Origin: Amaranthus tricolor
Lineage: Eukaryota > Streptophyta > Magnoliopsida > Caryophyllales > Amaranthaceae
Reading direction: 5' to 3'
Assembly (NCBI RefSeq): GCF_026212465.1
Contig: NC_080053.1
Coordinates: 1,728,038-1,792,037, forward strand
DNA length: 64,000 bases
Positions 35,171 to 47,600 of the stretch are shown in pieces. Within the stretch, counting starts at the first letter, position 1. The number at the start of each line of letters is the position of its first letter. The notes below the pieces were generated by a model that saw nothing but the letters and a program-made list of their open reading frames with translations, was not told where the DNA came from and did no database searches. A program made the position numbers and the translations under genes.

Positions 35171-36242
35171 TGATATAGGTTGGCTATGTTTTGAACAAGG
35201 ACCAAACTATATGCACACGTATGTTTTGAGGTTTCGAAATTTCAGCAATTAAGGCTGAAGTGTAGGTGATATTGTAAAATGTTTTTTTTGTGATTTTTGT
35301 GGGTTTTGTAATAAGAAGAACTAAGAAAAGATATGTTGAATTGAACAACTTGAAAATGGCTGATCCAAGGATTAATTTGATACAGATTCACCACAAATTA
35401 AAACCAAGGGCTCCTAAGAACACATTCAAACTTTAAGCCAAAAGAATGAAAAGCATAGGAACTTCAACTTACTAAAACCAATCCAAGTTAAAGTAAATTG
35501 CAAAGAGAGAACAAAGGGATTTGCTCAAAGGTTGTTTTGTATTCAGAATGTAAAAATCAGGTTGTTTATTACAAGAGTTCATACATCCTATTTATACTAA
35601 AGCATTCAGCAATGAGTACAAACTTTGAAAATGACAGTACAACCAAAATGGCAATAAAATGCAACAGCTAGTAAAAGAACAAGGAGATTTTTGCTGATTT
35701 TTTTTTGTTGTCTCTAACAGCTAGTTTTGTTGTCTCCAACAGCTAGTTTTTCTTTGGGATTTGAAAATCAGCTCTTCTATCTTCTTGGGATTATTTGTGG
35801 CTGATTTGTAAGAGATATTATCATAAAAATCCCACTCAATCTTCAAAACATATGGCTGTGGTAAATCAGCTGGTTTTGAAGAATGCAACGGCTCAATTTG
35901 GAGAATCTGATTGCTTGTTTTGATCCATGCGTTTTAATTTTGTAAAGGACGTCCCATGAGCAAAATAAATATTAGACTCAATAAAATAAAAATTACAACT
36001 CGACTAACTAAACATGAGACATGATTAAGCTTGATCCTAAACCTGGCTTAATCATCTCTAAGACTTTGTTTCATTATAAAAATGAAAATACAAAATAAAA
36101 ATTAAAGAAGAAGATTTAGTTCATGATTACAAAATTAAAAGACTTAACATTTGAACCTTGAATTTGAGCATCTTCCATATGATGAATCATGGTATTGATC
36201 CGTGTTAGTTCATCAGAACCAGATGTAGGTGATCCTACATCA
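35171..36242 (-). repeat. LTR 3 (5' LTR of the right unit)
   Basis: A complete 1072-bp LTR, not an arbitrary fragment: it ends exactly at CCTACATCA, followed by TCAAT, the right target duplication. This shows that the insertion edges are intact on both sides. Confidence 0.9.
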
Positions 36243-36247
36243 TCAAT
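36243..36247. repeat. Target site duplication TCAAT, right
   Basis: Exact 5-bp match to 28382-28386, immediately after the terminal CA of LTR 3. Confidence 0.9.
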
Positions 36248-38133
36248 GAACAATGAACGATGAAGAATGAACCAGGATCAATGAGCATTGAAGAATGAAC
36301 GATTTAGAATGAACAAGGATCAATGATCATTGAAGATGGAACGATGAAGAATGAACAAGGATCAATGATCATTGAAGAATGAACGATGAAGAATGAATAT
36401 GGATCAATGATCATTAAAGAATGAACGATGAAGAATGAACAAGGATCAATGATCATTGAAGAATGAACGATGAAGAATGAACAAGGATCAATGATCAATG
36501 AACAATGAACGATGAAGAATGAACCAGGATCAATGAGCATTGAAGAATGAACGATTTAGAATGAACAAGAATCAAATATCATTGAAGATGGAACGATGAA
36601 GAATGAACAAGGATCAATGATCATTGAAGAATGAACGATGAAGAATGAATATGGATCAATGATCATTAAAGAATGAACGATGAAGAATGAACAAGGATCA
36701 ATGATCAATGAACAATGAACGATGAAGAATGAACGAGGATCAATGAGCATTGTAGAATGAACGATGAAGAATGAACAAGGATCAATGATCAATAATGAAT
36801 GAACGATGAAGAATGAACAAGGATCAATGATTAATGAACAATGAACGATGAAGAATGAACAAGGATCAATGATCAATGAACCATGAACGATGAAGAATGA
36901 ACCAAGATCAATAAGCATTGTAGAATGAACGATGAAGAATGTACAAGGATCAATGATGAATAATGAATGAACGATGAAGAATGAACAAGGATGAATGATC
37001 ATTGAAGAATGAGCGATGAAGAATGAATATGGATCAATGATCATTAAAGAATGAAGGATGAAGAATGAACAAGGATCAATGATCATTGAAGAATGAACGA
37101 TGAAGAATGAACAAGGATCAATGATCAATGAACAATGAACGATGAACAATGAACCAGGATCAATGAGCATTGAAGAATGAAGGATTTAGAATGAACAAGG
37201 ATCAATGATCATTGAAGATGGAACGATGAAGAATGAACAAGGATCAATGATCATTAAAGAATGAACGATTTAGAATGAACAAGGATAATTGATCATTGAA
37301 GAATGAACGATGAAGAATGAACAAGGATCAATGATCAATAATGAATGAACGATGAAGAATGAACAAGGATCAATGATTAATGAACAATGAACGATGAAGA
37401 ATGAACAAGGATCAATGAGCATTGAAGAATGAACGATGAAGAATGAACAAGGATTAATGATCAATGAACAATAAACGATGAAGAATGAACGAGGATCAAT
37501 GAGCATTGTAGAATGAACGATGAAGAATGTACAAGGATCAATGATGAATAATGAATGAACGATGAAGAATGAACAAGGATCAATGATCAGTGAAGAATGA
37601 ACGATGAAGAATGAATATGGATCATTAAAGAATGAACGATGGTGAATGAACAAGGATCAATGATCATTGAAGAATGAACGATGAAGAATGAACAAGGATC
37701 AATGATCAATGAACAATGAATGATGAAGAATGAACAAGGATCAATGAGCATTGAAGAATGAACGATGAAGAATGAACAAGGATCAATGATCAATGAACAA
37801 TGAACGATGAAGAATGAACGAGGATCAATGAGCATTGTAGAATGAACGATGAAGAATGAACGAGGATCAATGAGCATTGTAGAATGAACGATGAAGAATG
37901 TACAAGGATGAATGATGAATAATGAATGAACGATGAAGAATGAACAAGGATCAATGATCATTGAAGAATGAACGATGAAGAATGAACATGGATCAATGAT
38001 CATTAAAGAATGAACGATGAAGAATGAACAAGTATCAATGATCATTGAAGAATGAACGATGAAGAATGAACAAGGATCAATGATCAATGAACAATGAACG
38101 ATGAACAATGAACCAGGATCAATGAGCATTGAA

Positions 38134-38637
38134 GAATGAACGATTTAGAATGAACAAGGATCAATGATCATTGAAGATGGAACGATGAAGAATGAATAAG
38201 GATCAATGATCATTGAAGAATGAATGATGAAGAATGAATATGGATCAATGATCATTAAAGAATGAACGATGAAGAATGAACAAGGATCAATGATCATTGA
38301 AGAATGAACGATGAAGAATGAACAAGGATCAATGTTCAATGAACAATGAACGATGAAGAATGAACCAGGATCAATGAGCATTGAAGAATGAACGATTTAG
38401 AATGAACAAGGATCAATGATCATTGAAGATGGAACGATGAAGAATGAATAAGGATCAATGATCATTGAAGAATGAATGATGAAGAATGAATATGGATCAA
38501 TGATCATTAAAGAATGAACGATGAAGAATGAACAAGGATCAATGATCATTGAAGAATGAACGATGAAGAATGAACAAGGATCAATGTTCAATGAACAATG
38601 AACGATGAAGAATGAACCAGGATCAATGAGCATTGAA
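38134..38637. repeat. Two tandem 252-bp higher-order units (6 monomers)
   Basis: Units 38134-38385 and 38386-38637. Monomer order in each: GATTTAG type; GATGGAACG type; GAATATGG/CATTAAA type; canonical; TCAATGAA type; CAATGAACG/GAACCAGG/GAGCATT type. The GATTTAG monomer supplies the only in-frame stop on the minus strand, hence the 78-codon frames at 252-bp spacing. This unit is the commonest higher-order repeat in the window. Confidence 0.9.
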
Positions 38638-39393
38638 GAATGAACGATTTAGAATGAACAAGAATCAATGATCATTGAAGATGGAACGATGAAGAATGAA
38701 CAAGGATCAATGATCATTGAAGAATGAACGATGAAGAATGAATATGGATCAATGATCATTAAAGAATGAACGATGAAGAATGAACAAGGATCAATGATCA
38801 ATGAACAATGAACGATGAAGAATGAACGAGGATCAATGAGCATTGTAGAATGAACGATGAAGAATGAACAAGGATCAATGATCAATAATGAATGAACGAT
38901 GAAGAATGAACAAGGATCAATGATTAATGAACAATGAACGATGAAGAATGAACAAGGATCAATGAGCATTGAAGAATGAACGATGAAGAATGAACAAGGA
39001 TCAATGATCAATGAACCATGAACGATGAAGAATGAACCAAGATCAATGAGCATTGTAGAATGAACGATGAAGAATGTACAAGGTTCAATGATGAATAATG
39101 AATGAACGATGAAGAATGAACAAGGATGAATGATCATTGAAGAATGAGCGATGAAGAATGAATATGGATCAATGATCATTAAAGAATGAAGGATGAAGAA
39201 TGAACAAGGATCAATGATCATTGAAGAATGAACGATGAAGAATGAACAAGGATCAATGATCAATGAACAATGAACGATGAAGAATGAACCAGGATCAATG
39301 AGCATTGAAGAATGAACGATTTAGAATGAACAAGGATCAATGATCATTGAAGATGGAACGATGAAGAATGAACAAGGATCAATGATCATTAAA

Positions 39394-41264
39394 GAATGAA
39401 CGATTTAGAATGAACAAGGATAATTGATCATTGAAGAATGAACGATGAAGAATGAACAAGGATCAATGATCAATGAACCATGAACGATGAAGAATGAACC
39501 AAGATCAATGAGCATTGTAGAATGAACGATGAAGAATGTACAAGGATGAATGATGAATAATGAATGAACGATGAAGAATGAACAAGGATCAATGATCATT
39601 GAAGAATGAACGATGAAGAATGAATATGGATCAATGATTATTAAAGAATGAACGATGAAGAATGAACAAGGATCAATGATCATTGAAGAATGAACGATGA
39701 AGAATGAACAAGGATCAATGATCAATGAACAATGAACGATGAAGAATGAACAAGGATCAATGATCATTGAAGAATGAACGATGAAGAATGAATATGGATT
39801 AATGATCATTAAAGAATGAACGAAGAAGAATGAACAAGGATCAATGATCATTGAAGAATGAACGATGAAGAATGAACAAGGATCAATGATCAATAATGAA
39901 TGAACGATGAAGAATGAACAAGGATCAATGATTAATGAACAATGAACGATGAAGAATGAACAAGTATCAATGAGCATTGAAGAATGAACGATGAAGAATG
40001 AACAAGGATCAATGATCAATGAACAATGAACGATGAAGAATGAACCAGGATCAATGAGAATTGAAGAATGAACGATCTAGAATGAACAAGGATCAATGAT
40101 CATTGAAGATGGAACGATGAAGAATGAACAAGGATCAATGATCATTAAAGAATGAACGATTTAGAATGTACAAGGATAATTGATCATTGAAGAATGAACG
40201 ATGAAGAATGAACAAGGATCAATGATCAATGAACCATGAACGATGAAGAATGAACCAAGATCAATGAGCATTGTAGAATGAACGATGAAGAATGTACAAG
40301 GATGAATGATGAATAATGAATGAACGATGAAGAATGAACAAGGATCAATGATCATTGAAGAATGAACGATGAAGAATGAATATGGATCAATGATTATTAA
40401 AGAATGAACGATGAAGAATGAACAAGGATCAATGATCATTGAAGAATGAACGATGAAGAATGAACAAGGATCAATGATCAATGAACAATGAACGATGAAG
40501 AATGAACAAGGATCAATGATCATTGAAGAATGAACGATGAAAAATGAATATGGATTAATGATCATTAAAGAATGAACGATGAAGAATGAACAAGGATCAA
40601 TGATCATTGAAGAATGAACGATGAAGAATGAACAAGGATCAATGATCAATAATGAATGAACGATGAAGAATGAACAAGGATCAATGATTAATGAACAATG
40701 AACGATGAAGAATGAACAAGGATCAATGAGCATTGAAGAATGAACGATGAAGAATGAACAAGGATCAATGATCAATGAACAATGAACGATGAAGAATGAA
40801 CCAGGATCAATGAGAATTGAAGAATGAACGATTTAGAATGAACAAGGATCAATGATCATTGAAGATGGAACGATGAAGAATGAACAAGGATCAATGATCA
40901 TTAAAGAATGAACGATTTAGAATGAACAAGGATAATTGATCATTGAAGAATGAACGATGAAGAATGAACAAGGATCAATGATCAATGAACCATGAACGAT
41001 GAAGAATGAACCAAGATCAATGAGCATTGTAGAATGAACGATGAAGAATGTACAAGGATGAATGATGAATAATGAATGAACGATGAAGAATGAACAAGGA
41101 TCAATGATCATTGAAGAATGAACGATGAAGAATGAATATGGATCAATGATTATTAAAGAATGAACGATGAAGAATGAACAAGGATCAATGATCATTGACG
41201 AATGAACGATGAAGAATGAACAAGGATCAATGATCAATGAACAATGAACGATGAAGAATGAACC
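39394..41264. repeat. 756-bp higher-order units (18 monomers), two and a half copies
   Basis: Units 39394-40149 and 40150-40905, plus a partial third from 40906. Each opens with a GATTTAG monomer followed by GGATAATTGATC, a rare variant that marks the unit start. The same set occurs at 44763, 48123 and 58748 onward and, in part, near 26920 and 27676. Confidence 0.85.
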
Positions 41265-41611
41265 AGGATCAATGAGCATTGAAGAATGAACGATTTAGAA
41301 TGAACAAGAATCAATGATCATTGAAGATGGAACGATGAAGAATGAACAAGGATCAATGATCATTGAAGAATGAACGATGAAGAATGAATATGGATCTATG
41401 ATCATTAAAGAATGAACGATGAAGAATGAACAAGGATCAATGATCAATGAACAATGAACGATGAAGAATGAACCAGGATCAATGAGCATTGAAGAATAAA
41501 CGATTTAGAATGAACAAGAATCAATGATCATTGAAGATGGAACGATGAAGAATGAACAAGGATCAATGATCATTGAAGAATGAACGATGAAGAATGAACA
41601 AGGATTAATGA

Positions 41612-44600
41612 TCAATGAACAATGAACGATGAAGAATGAACCAGGATCAATGAGCATTGAAGAATGAACGATTTAGAATGAACAAGGATCAATGATCATT
41701 GAAGATGGAACGATGAAGAATGAACAAGGATCAATGATCATTGAAGAATGAACGATGAAGAATGAATATGGATCAATGATCATTAAAGAATGAACGATGA
41801 AGAATGAACAAGGATCAATGATCATTGAAGAATGAACGATGAAGAATGAACAAGGATCAATGATCAATGAACAATGAACGATGAAGAATGAACCAGGATC
41901 AATGAGCATTGAAGAATGAACGATTTAGAATGAACAAGAATCAAATATCATTGAAGATGGAACGATGAAGAATGAACAAGGATCAATGATCATTGAAGAA
42001 TGAACGATGAAGAATGAATATGGATCAATGATCATTAAAGAATGAACGATGAAGAATGAACAAGGATCAATGATCAATGAACAATGAACGATGAAGAATG
42101 AACGAGGATCAATGAGCATTGTAGAATGAACGATGAAGAATGAACAAGGATCAATGATCAATAATGAATGAACGATGAAGAATGAACAAGGATCAATGAT
42201 TAATGAACAATGAACGATGAAGAATGAACAAGGATCAATGATCAATGAACCATGAACGATGAAGAATGAACCAAGATCAATAAGCATTGTAGAATGAACG
42301 ATGAAGAATGTACAAGGATCAATGATGAATAATGAATGAACGATGAAGAATGAACAAGGATGAATGATCATTGAAGAATGAGCGATGAAGAATGAATATG
42401 GATCAATGATCATTAAAGAATAAAGGATGAAGAATGAACAAGGATCAATGATCATTGAAGAATGAACGATGAAGAATGAACAAGGATCAATGATCAATGA
42501 ACAATGAACGATGAACAATGAACCAGGATCAATGAGCATTGAAGAATGAAGGATTTAGAATGAACAAGGATCAATGATCATTGAAGATGGAACGATGAAG
42601 AATGAACAAGGATCAATGATCATTAAAGAATGAACGATTTAGAATGAACAAGGATAATTGATCATTGAAGAATGAACGATGAAGAATGAACAAGGATCAA
42701 TGATCAATAATGAATGAACGATGAAGAATGAACAAGGATCAATGATTAATGAACAATGAACGATGAAGAATGAACAAGGATCAATGAGCATTGAAGAATG
42801 AACGATGAAGAATGAACAAGGATTAATGATCAATGAACAATAAACGATGAAGAATGAACGAGGATCAATGAGCATTGTAGAATGAACGATGAAGAATGTA
42901 CAAGGATCAATGATGAATAATGAATGAACGATGAAGAATGAACAAGGATCAATGATCAGTGAAGAATGAACGATGAAGAATGAATATGGATCATTAAAGA
43001 ATGAACGATGATGAATGAACAAGGATCAATGATCATTGAAGAATGAACGATGAAGAATGAACAAGGATCAATGATCAATGAACAATGAATGATGAAGAAT
43101 GAACAAGGATCAATGAGCATTGAAGAATGAACGATGAAGAATGAACAAGGATCAATGATCAATGAACAATGAACGATGAAGAATGAACGAGGATCAATGA
43201 GCATTGTAGAATGAACGATGAAGAATGAACGAGGATCAATGAGCATTGTAGAATGAACGATGAAGAATGTACAAGGATGAATGATGAATAATGAATGAAC
43301 GATGAAGAATGAACAAGGATCAATGATCATTGAAGAATGAACGATGAAGAATGAACATGGATCAATGATCATTAAAGAATGAACGATGAAGAATGAACAA
43401 GTATCAATGATCATTGAAGAATGAACGATGAAGAATGAACAAGGATCAATGATCAATGAACAATGAACGATGAACAATGAACCAGGATCAATGAGCATTG
43501 AAGAATGAACGATTTAGAATGAACAAGGATCAATGATCATTGAAGATGGAACGATGAAGAATGAATAAGGATCAATGATCATTGAAGAATGAATGATGAA
43601 GAATGAATATGGATCAATGATCATTAAAGAATGAACGATGAAGAATGAACAAGGATCAATGATCATTGAAGAATGAACGATGAAGAATGAACAAGGATCA
43701 ATGTTCAATGAACAATGAACGATGAAGAATGAACCAGGATCAATGAGCATTGAAGAATGAACGATTTAGAATGAACAAGGATCAATGATCATTGAAGATG
43801 GAACGATGAAGAATGAATAAGGATCAATGATCATTGAAGAATGAATGATGAAGAATGAATATGGATCAATGATCATTAAAGAATGAACGATGAAGAATGA
43901 ACAAGGATCAATGATCATTGAAGAATGAACGATGAAGAATGAACAAGGATCAATGTTCAATGAACAATGAACGATGAAGAATGAACCAGGATCAATGAGC
44001 ATTGAAGAATGAACGATTTAGAATGAACAAGAATCAATGATCATTGAAGATGGAACGATGAAGAATGAACAAGGATCAATGATCATTGAAGAATGAACGA
44101 TGAAGAATGAATATGGATCAATGATCATTAAAGAATGAACGATGAAGAATGAACAAGGATCAATGATCAATGAACAATGAACGATGAAGAATGAACGAGG
44201 ATCAATGAGCATTGTAGAATGAACGATGAAGAATGAACAAGGATCAATGATCAATAATGAATGAACGATGAAGAATGAACAAGGATCAATGATTAATGAA
44301 CAATGAACGATGAAGAATGAACAAGGATCAATGAGCATTGAAGAATGAACGATGAAGAATGAACAAGGATCAATGATCAATGAACCATGAACGATGAAGA
44401 ATGAACCAAGATCAATGAGCATTGTAGAATGAACGATGAAGAATGTACAAGGTTCAATGATGAATAATGAATGAACGATGAAGAATGAACAAGGATGAAT
44501 GATCATTGAAGAATGAGCGATGAAGAATGAATATGGATCAATGATCATTAAAGAATGAAGGATGAAGAATGAACAAGGATCAATGATCATTGAAGAATGA

Positions 44601-47600
44601 ACGATGAAGAATGAACAAGGATCAATGATCAATGAACAATGAACGATGAAGAATGAACCAGGATCAATGAGCATTGAAGAATGAACGATTTAGAATGAAC
44701 AAGGATCAATGATCATTGAAGATGGAACGATGAAGAATGAACAAGGATCAATGATCATTAAAGAATGAACGATTTAGAATGAACAAGGATAATTGATCAT
44801 TGAAGAATGAACGATGAAGAATGAACAAGGATCAATGATCAATGAACCATGAACGATGAAGAATGAACCAAGATCAATGAGCATTGTAGAATGAACGATG
44901 AAGAATGTACAAGGATGAATGATGAATAATGAATGAACGATGAAGAATGAACAAGGATCAATGATCATTGAAGAATGAACGATGAAGAATGAATATGGAT
45001 CAATGATTATTAAAGAATGAACGATGAAGAATGAACAAGGATCAATGATCATTGAAGAATGAACGATGAAGAATGAACAAGGATCAATGATCAATGAACA
45101 ATGAACGATGAAGAATGAACAAGGATCAATGATCATTGAAGAATGAACGATGAAGAATGAATATGGATTAATGATCATTAAAGAATGAACGATGAAGAAT
45201 GAACAAGGATCAATGATCATTGAAGAATGAACGATGAAGAATGAACAAGGATCAATGATCAATAATGAATGAACGATGAAGAATGAACAAGGATCAATGA
45301 TTAATGAACAATGAACGATGAAGAATGAACAAGTATCAATGAGCATTGAAGAATGAACGATGAAGAATGAACAAGGATCAATGATCAATGAACAATGAAC
45401 GATGAAGAATGAACCAGGATCAATGAGAATTGAAGAATGAACGATTTAGAATGAACAAGGATCAATGATCATTGAAGATGGAACGATGAAGAATGAACAA
45501 GGATCAATGATCATTAAAGAATGAACGATTTAGAATGAACAAGGATAATTGATCATTGAAGAATGAACGATGAAGAATGAACAAGGATCAATGATCAATG
45601 AACCATGAACGATGAAGAATGAACCAAGATCAATGAGCATTGTAGAATGAACGATGAAGAATGTACAAGGATGAATGATGAATAATGAATGAACGATGAA
45701 GAATGAACAAGGATCAATGATCATTGAAGAATGAACGATGAAGAATGAATATGGATCAATGATTATTAAAGAATGAACGATGAAGAATGAACAAGGATCA
45801 ATGATCATTGAAGAATGAACGATGAAGAATGAACAAGGATCAATGATCAATGAACAATGAACGATGAAGAATGAACAAGGATCAATGATCATTGAAGAAT
45901 GAACGATGAAGAATGAATATGGATTAATGATCATTAAAGAATGAACGATGAAGAATGAACAAGGATCAATGATCATTGAAGAATGAACGATGAAGAATGA
46001 ACAAGGATCAATGATCAATAATGAATGAACGATGAAGAATGAACAAGGATCAATGATTAATGAACAATGAACGATGAAGAATGAACAAGGATCAATGAGC
46101 ATTGAAGAATGAACGATGAAGAATGAACAAGGATCAATGATCAATGAACAATGAACGATGAAGAATGAACCAGGATCAATGAGAATTGAAGAATGAACGA
46201 TTTAGAATGAACAAGGATCAATGATCATTGAAGATGGAACGATGAAGAATGAACAAGGATCAATGATAATTAAAGAATGAACGATTTAGAATGAACAAGG
46301 ATAATTGATCATTGAAGAATGAACGATGAAGAATGAACAAGGATCAATGATCAATGAACCATGAACGATGAAGAATGAACCAAGATCAATGAGCATTGTA
46401 GAATGAACGATGAAGAATGTACAAGGATGAATGATGAATAATGAATGAACGATGAAGAATGAACAAGGATCAATGATCATTGAAGAATGAACGATGAAGA
46501 ATGAATATGGATCAATGATTATTAAAGAATGAACGATGAAGAATGAACAAGGATCAATGATCATTGAAGAATGAACGATGAAGAATGAACAAGGATCAAT
46601 GATCAATGAACAATGAACGATGAAGAATGAACCAGGATCAATGAGCATTGAAGAATGAACGATTTAGAATGAACAAGAATCAATGATCATTGAAGATGGA
46701 ACGATGAAGAATGAACAAGGATCAATGATCATTGAAGAATGAACGATGAAGAATGAATATGGATCTATGATCATTAAAGAATGAACGATGAAGAATGAAC
46801 AAGGATCAATGATCAATGAACAATGAACGATGAAGAATGAACCAGGATCAATGAGCATTGAAGAATAAACGATTTAGAATGAACAAGGATCAATGATCAT
46901 TGAAGATGGAACGATGAAGAATGAATAAGGATCAATGATCATTGAAGAATGAATGATGAAGAATGAATATGGATCAATGATCATTAAAGAATGAACGATG
47001 AAGAATGAACAAGGATCAATGATCATTGAAGAATGAACGATGAAGAATGAACAAGGATCAATGTTCAATGAACAATGAACGATGAAGAATGAACCAGGAT
47101 CAATGAGCATTGAAGAATGAACGATTTAGAATGAACAAGGATCAATGATCATTGAAGATGGAACGATGAAGAATGAATAAGGATCAATGATCATTGAAGA
47201 ATGAATGATGAAGAATGAATATGGATCAATAATCATTAAAGAATGAACGATGAAGAATGAACAAGGATCAATGATCATTGAAGAATGAACGATGAAGAAT
47301 GAACAAGGATCAATGTTCAATGAACAATGAACGATGAAGAATGAACCAGGATCAATGAGCATTGAAGAATGAACGATTTAGAATGAACAAGAATCAATGA
47401 TCATTGAAGATGGAACGATGAAGAATGAACAAGGATCAATGATCATTGAAGAATGAACGATGAAGAATGAATATGGATCAATGATCATTAAAGAATGAAC
47501 GATGAAGAATGAACAAGGATCAATGATCAATGAACAATGAACGATGAAGAATGAACGAGGATCAATGAGCATTGTAGAATGAACGATGAAGAATGAACAA

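Larger units (their letters stand above)
28387..36242 (-). mobile_element. Ty3/gypsy LTR retrotransposon, tandem LTR-int-LTR-int-LTR
   Basis: A 7856-bp insert of three 1072-bp LTRs and two 2320-bp internal regions, period 3392 bp, on the minus strand. Seen: TG...CA LTR ends (TGATATAGG and CCTACATCA), tRNA-Met primer binding sites, polypurine tracts, and a gag-protease-partial RT ORF in each internal region. One TCAAT duplication flanks the whole array. Both internal regions encode identical proteins, and the three LTRs agreed wherever compared. The order protease then RT, the RT sequence type and the CCHC gag indicate Ty3/gypsy. RNase H and integrase are deleted, so it is non-autonomous. The shared central LTR is what unequal LTR-LTR recombination between sister or homologous copies would leave. 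An assembly artefact must be excluded. Confidence 0.92.
36243..41611. repeat. 5369-bp satellite mega-unit 1
   Basis: Begins right at the retrotransposon edge and is followed by a near-identical copy at 41612. The length is 128 x 42 minus 7; the missing 7 bp lie in GGATCATTAAAG at 37619-37630. It contains a 252-bp pair (38134-38637) and 756-bp repeats (39394-41264). Confidence 0.85.
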
